In this document: positions 31,721-40,748 of the stretch, in pieces
Layout: each line of letters opens with the position of its first letter
How positions within the stretch are numbered: position 1 is the stretch's first letter
From: Verrucomicrobiota bacterium
GTDB taxonomy: Bacteria > Verrucomicrobiota > Verrucomicrobiia > Opitutales > Opitutaceae
Assembly (NCBI GenBank): GCA_016235555.1
Contig: JACRKC010000056.1
Span: 1 to 64,000, forward strand
Reading direction: 5' to 3'
Length of the DNA stretch: 64,000 nt
The notes under the pieces: generated by a model
The model's database searches: none
Seen by the model: only the letters and a program-made list of their open reading frames with translations
Told to the model about the DNA's origin: nothing
Program-made: the position numbers and the translations under genes

Positions 31721-34669
31721 TCACAGCGGCTGCTTCACCGAGAGGCGGAAGTCGCGGAGGCGGGGGTTGCCGCGGGAGCTGTAGTTGTATTGCGAGTAGT
31801 AATCGTAGGGCGGGACCTTCTTCAGCACGTTGTCGATGCCGAATTGGAATTCCGCGCCGGGGAGCGCGCGTTCGAGCCAGGAGCGCGCGGAGCCGCGGCC
31901 GCGCTCGGGCAGGCGGTAACCGAAGAGGACGTCGGAGTAGATTTGCGCGGCGACGAATTCGCCGCCCTGCGGGATGACGTTGACGCTGAGCGCCGAGATC
32001 GGCGGGCCGGGCACGCGGTAGCGGCAGTAGTAGCGCGTGGTCCAGCGGGCGGTGAAGCGCTGGTAGTCCCACGTGAGGCTCGCGTTGCCCAGGAACTTGA
32101 GCGGGAAGCCGGAGACGTTGCCGTATTCGATCATCGGCTGGGTGAGCGAGGTCTTGCGCTTGTAGTGATTGCCAAACGTGGTCCGCGACGAGAGCGAAAG
32201 CGTGCCGGCGCGCGGCAGCGTGCGGCGCCACGACACGGTGGCATCGAAGGTCTCGACATAGGATTTCAGGAGATTGAGCGGGCTGATGTTGACGGTCTCG
32301 ATGAGACCGACGTTGAACGGATCGCCGGCGACGGGCGCGGCGCGCGTGATGCGCTCGGGGTATTGCGTCTCGAAGTCCACGATCTGCTGCGTGGTGAGCG
32401 AGCCGATGTTGTCCCTCGTGCGCGTGAAATTGTAGTCGAGCGAGAAGCGCAGGCCCTTGAGCAGGCCGGTGTCGGGCGTGAGGACGAGGCCGGCGTTCAT
32501 CGTCTTCGACGACTCGGGCTCGAGCTCGGGGTTGCCGCCGGCGATCGTGAAGACGGGCGTGCGCGCGCCGCCGCGCTTGGGGTCGACGATGTTGACGGCG
32601 GTGGCGGAGGGCGTGGGGTCGAGCACGAGCTGCGTGTAGCGCGGCGGCGTGAAGCCGCGGCCGACGCTCGCGCGGAGCAGCACCCAGTTGTGCGGTTTCC
32701 AGGAAAAACCGGCCGTGGGCTTCGTCGTGAGGTAGTTGGCGATGTTGGCGCGGACGACGGGCTTCACGGCGGGCACAGGCAAAATGGTGATGCTCGCGGT
32801 GCCGGTGTGGACCTCGTAGTCGTCGCGGCGCAAGGCGGTTTGCAGGCTGAGCTGGCGCACGAGCGGGAGCTTGTTGCTTTCGCCGATGACGGGAATCTGC
32901 AACTCGGCGAACTGGCTCACGGTGATCTGGCTTTTGCCGAGGCCCTGGACCTGCGTGTTGCGGTTGGGGTAGTTCGGGAAGGTCTCGTAGCGCACGGAAT
33001 CTTTCTGGCCCTGCTGGTAGCGCTCGAGCCCGAGGCTCAGGCGCGGCGTGCCGCCGGGCAGGCGCCACACGGGACCGGCGGCGCGCAGCGCGACGTTGTT
33101 GGAGCCGCCCTTGCCGGTGTAGCTGTAGACGCCTTGGTAGCGCGAGAGGTCGAACGGGTAGAGCGTGGTGTCGACGAACGGATTGAGCCGGCCGGCGTTG
33201 AGATCGGCGGTGATGTCGGCGGTGGCGAGGGTGGAGCCGGCGCGCTGCGAGTAGAAGGCGTTGCTCGTGCTGTTCCACGTGTAGTCACCCTGCGCGCGCC
33301 AGCCGCGGGGGAGTTTTTGCACGAAGCCGGCGGTGAGGCTGCGCGCCATGTTGGCGCCCCACGTGGGCCACGCGCCCGGCAGCGGCGGGTAGATGTTGAT
33401 CGCGGTGGTGAACGGGTTGCTCGGCGCGGCGGCGGAGACGGCCTGCGCTTGAAAACCGTTGCCGTTGCGGGCGTGGCCGGTGCTGGAGAGCGAGAAATCG
33501 ACGCTGAACTCGAGGTTCGGGTTCATCTCGCGGCGGATCGCGGTGGAGACGCTCTTCGAGCGCTGGCCCTGCCCCATGTCCTGCAACGAGCCGCCGAGAA
33601 ACTGGCGGCTGTAGGTGCCGCGGTCCTGGTTGTAGGTTTCGGCGTTGGCCCGCAGACCGGCCGCGAGCGCGGCGAAAGGCGTGTTGGGTGTGGTCCCGTA
33701 AGGAATCCACGTGAAGGCCGAACCGATCGACCCGCCGCCGTTTTTCAGGATGAGCGGAACGGTGACGTTGCTGTTGCGGATGTTCGGCGTGGCGCCGACC
33801 GGCAGCACGCCGGCGCCCGCGAGGCCGGTGTTGCGAAAGATCCGTTTCTCGTAGCGCGTCATGAACGGCCGGTCCTGCTGCACGAGAAGTTTTTGATCCG
33901 AGTAGCTCGTCGAGAGCGTGATGCGGGTGCGGCCGCCCTCGACGGCGAAGCCGTAGCTCGCATCGTAGCGGCGCACGGGCGCATCGGTGTCGTCGGGGTT
34001 CTGCCACGACGCGCGCACGTGGCCGCCCTGGAAGTCGCGCTTGAGGACGATGTTGATCACGCCACCGACCGCGCCGCCGCCGTAAATCGCGCCGGCGCTG
34101 CTCGGGAGCACCTCGATGCGATCGACGGCGCTCATGGGGATGCCGTTGAGGTTGGCCTGCGAGCCGCCGCCGTTGAGGGCGAGATTGCCGGCGGGGGCGC
34201 GCCGGCCGTTGATGAGGATGAGCGTCTGGCCGTCGCCGAGGCCGCGCAGGTTGACGGAGCTGGGGTTGCCGCCGATGAAGAGGTTCTGGCTCTCGGCCGC
34301 GGCGGAGGTGTCCATCGTCATGTTGGTGCGCAGGAAATCCTCGAGGTTGGTGGAACCGGAGAACTCGATCTCGCGCGCGTCGTAGAAATAGTAGGGCTGC
34401 ACGTCGTCGACGCTGCGCGGGAGGTCGACGTTGGCGGAGGTGAACGGCGCGAGCTTGTCGTCGGTGACGAAGAACCTGTCGAGCGCGGTGGGGTTCTTGT
34501 CGGTGACGGCAGCCGTGCCCGGCGTTGTCGCGGTGGAAGCAGGCCGACTGGCGGTGGCAGCCGCTTGGGCGAGCGCGGTGCTGTGGGCGAAGAGCGAAAA
34601 CGCGAGGCCGGAAAGCAATGCGGCGACGCGGGCGCGCGTCTGCGCGCGGGCAGCAGGAGGCAGGTGCAT
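31721..34669 (-). CDS. TonB-dependent outer-membrane receptor
   Basis: The 982-residue protein has a signal peptide (to about residue 35, 'STALAQ') and a plug domain with 'VNLRGLGDGQTLILINGRR' and 'RIEVLPSSAGAIYGGGAVGG' near residues 140-190. A long 22-strand-type barrel follows, ending in an aromatic last strand (FRLSVKQPL). It imports a large ligand, such as an oligosaccharide or iron complex, with energy from TonB. A conventional TonB box was not identified. Next to the sulfatases and cytochrome proteins it is likely a glycan-uptake receptor, which is inference from context. Confidence 0.92.
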   Translation of the reverse strand: MHLPPAARAQTRARVAALLSGLAFSLFAHSTALAQAAATASRPASTATTPGTAAVTDKNPTALDRFFVTDDKLAPFTSANVDLPRSVDDVQPYYFYDAREIEFSGSTNLEDFLRTNMTMDTSAAAESQNLFIGGNPSSVNLRGLGDGQTLILINGRRAPAGNLALNGGGSQANLNGIPMSAVDRIEVLPSSAGAIYGGGAVGGVINIVLKRDFQGGHVRASWQNPDDTDAPVRRYDASYGFAVEGGRTRITLSTSYSDQKLLVQQDRPFMTRYEKRIFRNTGLAGAGVLPVGATPNIRNSNVTVPLILKNGGGSIGSAFTWIPYGTTPNTPFAALAAGLRANAETYNQDRGTYSRQFLGGSLQDMGQGQRSKSVSTAIRREMNPNLEFSVDFSLSSTGHARNGNGFQAQAVSAAAPSNPFTTAINIYPPLPGAWPTWGANMARSLTAGFVQKLPRGWRAQGDYTWNSTSNAFYSQRAGSTLATADITADLNAGRLNPFVDTTLYPFDLSRYQGVYSYTGKGGSNNVALRAAGPVWRLPGGTPRLSLGLERYQQGQKDSVRYETFPNYPNRNTQVQGLGKSQITVSQFAELQIPVIGESNKLPLVRQLSLQTALRRDDYEVHTGTASITILPVPAVKPVVRANIANYLTTKPTAGFSWKPHNWVLLRASVGRGFTPPRYTQLVLDPTPSATAVNIVDPKRGGARTPVFTIAGGNPELEPESSKTMNAGLVLTPDTGLLKGLRFSLDYNFTRTRDNIGSLTTQQIVDFETQYPERITRAAPVAGDPFNVGLIETVNISPLNLLKSYVETFDATVSWRRTLPRAGTLSLSSRTTFGNHYKRKTSLTQPMIEYGNVSGFPLKFLGNASLTWDYQRFTARWTTRYYCRYRVPGPPISALSVNVIPQGGEFVAAQIYSDVLFGYRLPERGRGSARSWLERALPGAEFQFGIDNVLKKVPPYDYYSQYNYSSRGNPRLRDFRLSVKQPL

Positions 34670-34739
34670 GGGCGGGAGTGGGCACGAGCGATGCCGCAGC
34701 AGGAGGCGGCGTCGCGCGAGAGTTGTGGTGGGGCGACCG

Positions 34740-34906
34740 GGAGCGTCGACGAATCGCCCGGGGGCGTCACGCCCGAAAGCGCCGGGGCGTAGTCGTGGAC
34801 GGGGCGTCTCGCCCCGGGTTTGGCTGGGTCTCGCGGGATTTTCCCGATCACGAGGCGGGACCCGCCTCCGCGCAAGGCTACGGCGGGCAAGCTGCCTCGT
34901 CCACGA
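34740..34906. repeat. Repeat-filled gap before the TonB receptor gene
   Basis: The gap contains short palindromes (GGGCGTCACGCCC, GGGGCGTCTCGCCCC) and a degenerate unit of the GAGGCGGGACCCGCCTC type whose end (CCTCGTCCACGAC) abuts the stop of the PVC gene. No gene was found. Confidence 0.6.
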
Positions 34907-37900
34907 CTACCGGGCGGGCGAACGCAGGTATTCGAGGAGGTCGAAGAACTCTTTCTCGGAGAGCACGGTCTCGAAGGCGGCGGGCATCGCGGAGACGGGG
35001 GACACGGTGGTGGCGGCGATGTCGGCTTTCGCGAGGGCGATGACTTCCTGTGTGGCGGGATCGGTGAGGAGCGTGCGGTCGCCCTCGTCGCGGAGGTTGA
35101 GGCCGGATTTGGTGTCGCCGTTTTTCAACGTGACGGTGACGAGGCGGAAAACCGGGTCGACGTTGCGGCTGGGGTCGAGGATGTCCTCGACGAGGCGCGG
35201 CAGGCTGCGCGAGCCGATGCCGTCGAGGCTGGGGCCGAGGTTGCCGCCTTGGTCGCGGAAACGGTGGCACGTCGCGCAGTGCGTGGCGAAGAGCGGGGCG
35301 CCGCGGGTGGCGTCGGGCTTGTGGTTGGCGGCGGCGCCGAGGCGCGCGGCGATCACGGCGTCGAGACGGGCGTCTTCGGGCGGATGCGACTGGGTGAGCG
35401 CGGCGACGCGGTCGCGGAGGGCGGCGGAGCGCTTCTCGAAGGCTTGTGCGACGTAGCGGTGCTTGAGCAACGCCGGGCGGACCTTGCCGGCGGCGGCGAG
35501 GTCGAGGAGGTCGGCGGCGCCGGCGTCGGATTTGGCGAGGGAGATGGCGAGGGTGAGTGCGAGGTCGGCGGGGGCGGTGGTGAACGCGGCGCCGAGCGCG
35601 GCGCGGGCGGCGGGCGAAGGACCAGACGGTGCCCCTGCGACCCGATCGCTGCGACCCGACTCAGGGATGGCGGGGCCGGCGAGGAGTTCGGCGGCGACGC
35701 GGCGGACGGAAGGAGCAGCGGTGGAGTTGAGCACGACGAGCAACACCTCCTCGGTGTCGGGTGTGCCCGGGGCGAGGGCGCGGAGGGCGGCGGAGCGGGC
35801 GCTGTCGGCGGCGCGGCCGAGGGCGATGCGGCGGAGCGGGGCGGCTTTTTCGGGAAGTGCGAGCGGGCGCAGGGCATTGGAGGCGCGGACGGATTCGGCG
35901 GCGCGGCCGTCGAGTTGCGCGAAGAGTTCTTGCTGCATCCACGCGGCGATTTCGGCGGGGAGCGTGCGGCCGGGCTTCGCGGCCCGTTCGACAGGCTCAG
36001 GGCGGGCGAGGGTGGCCCGGTCGACGGGCACAGGGCGAGCCAGGCTCGCGAGGCCTTCGGCGGCGGCGAGACGCTGGAGCGCGGGGGCGGTGCTGAGCGG
36101 CTTGAGCAGCGCGGCGAAGGATTCGAACTCCTCGGCGGGAAGGTGCTGCGCGATGTGCTTGGCGAAATCGCCGATGCGCGGGTCGGGATTTTTTTGGGCG
36201 CGCACGTGGCCGATGAGGAAACGCGCCGCGGCGGGCGTGGGCAGCGCGAGACAGAGATCAGCGACGCGGGCTGCGTTGGGGCCGGGGGTGGGGACGGGCG
36301 CCGGAATTTGAGATTTTGAATTTGAGATTTGAGAAACGGAATCGCCGGCGGCCCAGGCGGCGAGGGTCTCGGCGGTGGCGTCGCGGGCGTGGGCCTTCAG
36401 CGCAAGGCGCAGGGCGTAGACGAGCTCGGTGTCGGCGTCGGGCGCGCGGGCGAGCATGTGGAGGAGGTGTGGCGCGCCCCACGGTTGCGGGTGGCGGCGG
36501 AGGGCGTCGGCGATGATGCGCCAAGCGAGGCCGGGGGCGGCGTGGTAGGGTCCGCTCTCCGAGCGGACCTGGGTTGGTGGTGGAGACGTGGGCTGTAACT
36601 CAGGACGCCTCGGAGAGGCGTCCCTACCGACGATGGCGGAAAAGAGTTCCTCGGCGTCGGCGGGGAGTTGGTCGCGAGCGGTGAGGACGCGGAGGGCGGC
36701 GATGGCGACGTTGCTGTCGGGGCGGGTGAGGGCGCGGCGGAGGAGGGGTTCGTCGGTGCGGCTGAGACGATCAAGCGCGAAGAAGAGCGGGAGTGCCGCG
36801 GTCTCGTCTACGGTGGGTTTGTTGCCCGCGAGGAAGGGCGCGGCGACGGCGGCGATGTCGGATGCGGCAACATCGGTGAATGCGGCGAGATCGCGGGCAA
36901 AGAGTTCATTGAACGCGAGCGAGCGGACAACCAAGTTCGAGTCGGTGATGCGCGTCACAACGTCGGCCGGGATGAGTTGCGCTAGGTTCGGGAGCGACGG
37001 GAGCGGCACGTTGCCATCCAACCCGCGCCACACGATCCGCCAGATGCGGCCGTGGGCGTGGTCGCGGGCGGGGTGCGTGAGCGGGGCTTCATAGTGGCCG
37101 ATGATCGGGTTGTAGAAATCGGCGATCCAGAGGGCGCCGTCGGGGCCGAGTTTCACTTGCACGGGGCGGAACGCGGGATCGTCGCTCGTGAGGAAGTCGG
37201 GCTGGCGCGCGGCGTTGGGCGTGGAGCCGCGCCACTCGAGGCGGGTGCGGTTGATGCGGCGCGTGACGGGGTTGCCGTTGAAGAGGTTATCGCGGAACTC
37301 GGGCGGGAAGTGCGCGGCGCTGTAGTGCGCGATGCCGGCGATGGCGGACGAGCCGTGGTCGTCGAGCGTGATCGGCGGGGCGAAGCCGAGGCCGTCGTGC
37401 TCCTTGTTGATGCCCTCGTAGTAGCCGCCGGGGATGAGCAGGTAGACGGGCTTCGAATGCGAGTCGGCGGTGTAGAGGTCGCCGCGCGCATCGAAGGCGA
37501 GGCCGTAGGGGTTGGTCTGGCCGTTGACGAAGACTTCGAAGCGCGAGCCGTCGGGGCGGAAGCGGTAGGTGTTGCCGCTGGTGAGTTTCACGACGCGGCC
37601 CTGGCGATCGACGACCTCGCTGGCGTTGGCGAAGCCGTGCGTGCCGTAGACCCAGCCGTCGAACCACAGCCAGTAACTCGACGACATGCCGTGGGTGTCC
37701 TTGAAGCCGAAGCCGTCGTAGAGTTTCTCGCGCACGTCGGCGCGGCCGTCGCCGTCGGTGTCGGTGAGGCGCCAGATGGCGGGAATGGAGAACACGAGCG
37801 CGGTGTCGCCTTTCGCGTCCTGCCCGCGGGGAAGGGGCAAGATGCCGACGGGGATGTTGAGGCCGTCGGCGAAGACGGTGGATTTCCGCGCGCGGCCGGT

Positions 37901-38332
37901 GGCGGGATCGAAGTCGGAGAGGATGCGCACGGTGTCGTCGCCGCGCTCGGGCGGATCGGGCACGGTCACGGCGGCGCGGAAGGCGATGCCAGTGTCGCCG
38001 AATTGTTTCTCAAACGACGCGATGGGTTCGCCGAGGGCGTCGCGCTTCGCGGGCCACGGGTAGATTTTCGAACCGGTCACCCAGACGCGGCCGAAGGAAT
38101 CGAAGGCGAGGTTGAACGGCTTCTCGAGGTCGGGCTCGGCGGCGACGAGCTGGATCTCGAAACCGGGCGGCAGATGAAAGTGCGCGCGTGACTCGGCGGC
38201 GGGGAGGAGTTTCGCGTGGGGGTTGTCGCCGCGGGGATCGGCGGCATGGGCAGGTGGGAGGTGACAGGCGAGAGGTAGCAGGAGAAGCAGGGACGCGCGG
38301 AGGCGCGGGGCGGGGGAAACGCGGGGCGGCAT
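34907..38332 (-). CDS. PVC-type cytochrome c / beta-propeller / HEAT protein
   Basis: The 1141-residue exported protein starts with a signal peptide (ASLLLLLPLACHLPPAHA). It has a membrane-bound-dehydrogenase type propeller ('GFEIQLVAAEPDLEKPFNLA', 'FDSFGRVWVTGSKIYPWP', 'YGLAFDARGDLYTADSH'), HEAT-like helical repeats (about 450-960) and a cytochrome c domain with 'CATCHRFRDQGGNLGPSLDG'. Two in-frame insertions come from repeats: one encodes 'GRDASPRRPELQPTSPPPT' (36547-36627), the other a PFDRLRAG-type stretch near 35985-36035. ATG 38332 was chosen; the longer frame includes intergenic sequence. A redox role with a periplasmic sugar dehydrogenase is plausible. Confidence 0.88.
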   Translation of the reverse strand: MPPRVSPAPRLRASLLLLLPLACHLPPAHAADPRGDNPHAKLLPAAESRAHFHLPPGFEIQLVAAEPDLEKPFNLAFDSFGRVWVTGSKIYPWPAKRDALGEPIASFEKQFGDTGIAFRAAVTVPDPPERGDDTVRILSDFDPATGRARKSTVFADGLNIPVGILPLPRGQDAKGDTALVFSIPAIWRLTDTDGDGRADVREKLYDGFGFKDTHGMSSSYWLWFDGWVYGTHGFANASEVVDRQGRVVKLTSGNTYRFRPDGSRFEVFVNGQTNPYGLAFDARGDLYTADSHSKPVYLLIPGGYYEGINKEHDGLGFAPPITLDDHGSSAIAGIAHYSAAHFPPEFRDNLFNGNPVTRRINRTRLEWRGSTPNAARQPDFLTSDDPAFRPVQVKLGPDGALWIADFYNPIIGHYEAPLTHPARDHAHGRIWRIVWRGLDGNVPLPSLPNLAQLIPADVVTRITDSNLVVRSLAFNELFARDLAAFTDVAASDIAAVAAPFLAGNKPTVDETAALPLFFALDRLSRTDEPLLRRALTRPDSNVAIAALRVLTARDQLPADAEELFSAIVGRDASPRRPELQPTSPPPTQVRSESGPYHAAPGLAWRIIADALRRHPQPWGAPHLLHMLARAPDADTELVYALRLALKAHARDATAETLAAWAAGDSVSQISNSKSQIPAPVPTPGPNAARVADLCLALPTPAAARFLIGHVRAQKNPDPRIGDFAKHIAQHLPAEEFESFAALLKPLSTAPALQRLAAAEGLASLARPVPVDRATLARPEPVERAAKPGRTLPAEIAAWMQQELFAQLDGRAAESVRASNALRPLALPEKAAPLRRIALGRAADSARSAALRALAPGTPDTEEVLLVVLNSTAAPSVRRVAAELLAGPAIPESGRSDRVAGAPSGPSPAARAALGAAFTTAPADLALTLAISLAKSDAGAADLLDLAAAGKVRPALLKHRYVAQAFEKRSAALRDRVAALTQSHPPEDARLDAVIAARLGAAANHKPDATRGAPLFATHCATCHRFRDQGGNLGPSLDGIGSRSLPRLVEDILDPSRNVDPVFRLVTVTLKNGDTKSGLNLRDEGDRTLLTDPATQEVIALAKADIAATTVSPVSAMPAAFETVLSEKEFFDLLEYLRSPAR
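36547..36627. repeat. CTCTCCGAGCGGACC repeat pair inside a CDS
   Basis: The units TAGGGTCCGCTCTCCGAGCG and ACGCCTCGGAGAGGCGTCCC flank a 40-nt spacer, exactly the organisation of 18027-18128 and 20336-20441. It inserts about 27 codons into the PVC gene without a frameshift. Confidence 0.88.
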
Positions 38333-38464
38333 CGGGTGCGAGGCAAGCAAGGGGGCGGGCGCGTTGGCCATCCAAATACGCGGAGCGGATCGGGGTGGGC
38401 CGTGGACTCCGTGCACGGCCGGTCGCGAAATGCGTGCGGTAGTTCATTCTCGTTGGGTTTGATA

Positions 38465-38646
38465 CCCCGGAGTTTGCTCCGGCTTGGCTGGGTGGCGACA
38501 AGCGCCAGCGAGTCGACGAGCGTGGGCTCGCTGGCGCTCGCCGCTACGATGAGTGGTCGGAGGTTGCATGGTGGGCTTGGTCAAATGCCCCGGAGCTTGC
38601 TCCGGGGATGTTTACTCGTTTGGCCGGGCGCGGAGCGCCCGGCCCA
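38465..38646. repeat. Three hairpins upstream of the DUF362 gene
   Basis: The 38333-38708 gap holds CGCCAGCGAG...CTCGCTGGCG (about 38502-38537), CCCCGGAGCTTGCTCCGGGG (38588-38607) and GCCGGGCGCGGAGCGCCCGGC (about 38622-38642). No gene was recognised; frames here are translated repeat. Confidence 0.7.
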
Positions 38647-38708
38647 CCCAAGCGAGGCGACTCGAAAACGAGATGGCGGCGTGCGGAGGATTGTTGCACG
38701 CTGCCGTC

Positions 38709-39899
38709 ATGAAACAGGGACCCCGTGGTTTCGATCGGCGTGGTTTTTTGAAGTTGGGTGCGGGCGCGCTGGTGGGTGCGGCATTGCGGCCGGCGCGCGC
38801 GGCCGAGGTGGCGCTGCCGGGTCCGCGCACGGCGAAGGTCTCGATCGTGCCGTGCCGTGATTATGCGCCGGCAAACGTGCGCGCGGTGTTCGACCAGAGC
38901 TTCGATCAACTCGGCGGCATCGGGCCGCTCGTGAAGGACAAGACCGTGACGGTGAAGATCAACCTCACCGGTTCCAAGTTTGCTCCGATCCTGGGGCGGC
39001 CGGTCGGCGAGAGTTTCCTCACGCACCCGACGACGGTGATGGCGATGACGGCGGCGTTTTTCGCGGTCGGGGCGCGACGCGTGCGGTTGGTGGAATCGAC
39101 GCAACTGCGCGAGACGCTGGATCGCTCGCTGGCCGCGGCGGGTTTCGACGTAAATGCGTTGAACGCGCTCGGGCGCGTCGAGGTCGAAAACACGCGCAAC
39201 CTCGGCTTCGGGAAAAGCTACGCGAATTTCAAGGTGCCGAGCGGCGGCAATCTGTTCAGCGAGTTCGAGCTGAACCACTCGTATGCCGACACGGATGTGT
39301 TCGTCTCGCTCTGCAAGCTGAAGACCCACGCGACGACGGGCATCACGCTGACGATGAAAAACCTCTTCGGCATCACGCCCAACGCGCTCTACGGCGACGA
39401 CGCGCCCGACGAGAACTGCACGAAGGGCCGCGGTCGCATCCACGACCCGGAGAAGCCGTGGGACACACGCACGGTGCAGGCGCCGTTTGATCCGCCGGGC
39501 ACGAAGCGGGAATTTTTCGAGCGCCGCGACAGCGGTTACCGCATCCCGCGCGTGATCGCCGATGTGTGCGAAGCGCGGCCGATCCACCTCGGCATCATCG
39601 ACGGCATCACGACGCTGAACTACGCCGAAGGCCCGTGGGTGAAGGGCAAGGAGCAAAAAATCGCGACGCCGCGCGTGCTCATCTGCGGTTTCAATCCGGT
39701 GGCAACCGATACCGTGGGGACGGCGGTGATGGGGTTTTCCAACGTGCGCGGCACGCGCGGCACGCCGCCCTTCGGCCCCGGCGACAACCACCTCGTGCTC
39801 GCCGAACGCGTGGGCCTCGGCCCGTGCGACCTGTCGCGCATCGACGTCACCGGCCCGTCGATCGAAAAAGTGCGGAGTAGGGAAATTCTTTCGACGTAG
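38709..39899 (+). CDS. Tat-exported DUF362 protein
   Basis: The 396-residue protein opens with a twin-arginine signal ('FDRRGFLKLGAGALVGAAL'). The DUF362 body follows: 'VTVKINLTGSKFAPILGRP', 'FVSLCKLKTHATTGITLTMK' and 'NLFGITPNALYGDD', with a C-terminal 'VLICGFNPVATDTVGTAVMG'. DUF362 proteins often carry ferredoxin-like domains; no 4Fe-4S Cys cluster is visible here. ATG 38709 was selected over the longer frame because the Tat motif follows directly. The function is unknown; a periplasmic redox or cofactor-binding role would fit the Tat route. Confidence 0.85.
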   Translation: MKQGPRGFDRRGFLKLGAGALVGAALRPARAAEVALPGPRTAKVSIVPCRDYAPANVRAVFDQSFDQLGGIGPLVKDKTVTVKINLTGSKFAPILGRPVGESFLTHPTTVMAMTAAFFAVGARRVRLVESTQLRETLDRSLAAAGFDVNALNALGRVEVENTRNLGFGKSYANFKVPSGGNLFSEFELNHSYADTDVFVSLCKLKTHATTGITLTMKNLFGITPNALYGDDAPDENCTKGRGRIHDPEKPWDTRTVQAPFDPPGTKREFFERRDSGYRIPRVIADVCEARPIHLGIIDGITTLNYAEGPWVKGKEQKIATPRVLICGFNPVATDTVGTAVMGFSNVRGTRGTPPFGPGDNHLVLAERVGLGPCDLSRIDVTGPSIEKVRSREILST

Positions 39900-39946
39900 A
39901 TTCGGGGTGGGCCGGGCGCTCCGCGCGCGGCCAGAACGACGGCCCC

Positions 39947-40165
39947 TCACACGTCGGCGAGGCTGCGTTGGGTGTGTTCAAGCACGGCGACGACCTGCAC
40001 CCGGCTCACGCCGGGAAACCATTCGATAAATTCATCCACCGTGGCGCCGCCTTCGAGATTCTCGAAGAGCGCCTTGACCGGCACGCGTGTGCCGATAAAC
40101 AGCCACGCCCCGCTGACTTTTCCGGGAAAGCGTTCCACGACGGGACACTGCGACCAATCGAGCAC
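39947..40165 (-). CDS. DUF433 protein (orphan antitoxin-like)
   Basis: The 72-residue protein shows the DUF433 pattern 'VVERFPGKVSGAWLFIGTRV', 'FENLEGGATVDEFIEWFPGV' and a final helix. DUF433 genes often precede a PIN-like (DUF5615) gene and are considered antitoxins. Here no partner follows on the minus strand; the DUF362 gene ends 48 nt away in convergent orientation. The start is GTG 40165. It may be a solitary remnant of a pair. Confidence 0.8.
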   Translation of the reverse strand: MLDWSQCPVVERFPGKVSGAWLFIGTRVPVKALFENLEGGATVDEFIEWFPGVSRVQVVAVLEHTQRSLADV

Positions 40166-40310
40166 GGTGAACAGATAGCGTGGAAGACCGTTGGGGCAAT
40201 CTCTAGTTAGGGTGATAACTTACCTGACTCAGTCGTCGGACCCTTCGATCTTGTCTCAAACCGCCGCCTAGATCACTTTTTGGCAGGTGCCTCTGCCGAA
40301 AGGGTGAGGC

Positions 40311-40384
40311 GGTGCACGGACAATGACATGACGTGCGCACCCCTCGGGCGTAAAACCCCGAGGGGACCTATCGGATAGCATCCG
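40311..40384. other. Three consecutive stem-loops, candidate structured RNA
   Basis: GGTGCACG/CGTGCGCACC (40311-40341, 2-nt bulge), CCCCTCGGG/CCCCGAGGGG (40340-40365) and CGGAT-AGC-ATCCG (40372-40384) lie in a row in a gap (40166-40449) with no visible gene. The strand cannot be decided. The stems do not belong to the palindrome families seen elsewhere. It may be a small RNA, or a terminator region without a T-run. Confidence 0.3.
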
Positions 40385-40449
40385 TATGGGTCAAAGGTTC
40401 GCTCACTGAGCTGCCCAAAGCCTCAAAGCAGAAAGGCGAAAAAAGGTGG

Positions 40450-40668
40450 TTAGCTGTTAGCGGAAAGTTTCCCCAACTCAGTTTTTGTCTCTCGGAAATA
40501 TTCTTTCAGCAGTTTTGATCGGTCGCGAAATCGGGCGCGCACCGAGTCTGTTTGAGAAAAATAATGGCCCAAATGCCCATCGAGTTCATCCAACTTCATT
40601 CTCAAACGATCAAAATCGGACTCCAATTGTTTTACGTTTAACACCGTGAGGGTTCTATGGAGGGGCAT
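40450..40668 (-). CDS. Small coiled-coil hypothetical protein
   Basis: A 72-residue frame on the minus strand encodes a mostly helical, charged protein ('QLESDFDRLRMKLDELDGHL', 'LLKEYFRETKTELGKLS') with heptad-like spacing of Leu residues. The codons are distinctly richer in A/T than neighbouring genes (for example TTA AAC GTA AAA CAA TTG), which suggests recent acquisition. No ribosome-binding site is obvious. I do not recognise a family. Confidence 0.45.
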   Translation of the reverse strand: MPLHRTLTVLNVKQLESDFDRLRMKLDELDGHLGHYFSQTDSVRARFRDRSKLLKEYFRETKTELGKLSANS

Positions 40669-40748
40669 AATGCGAAAGCTATTTTCACATACGCTACTGA
40701 GCCAAGTATGTTTTCACCCCAGTTAGGGACGTCGGGACACCGCGGGGT

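Noticed and set aside
31790-34792. A 1000-codon open frame antisense to the TonB receptor gene
   Set aside because: Same reason: no domain, biased composition and complete overlap with a convincing receptor gene.
40290-40400. tRNA or tmRNA gene
   Set aside because: The three stems do not give a cloverleaf, no T-loop sequence or CCA end is seen, and no tag-peptide frame is present.
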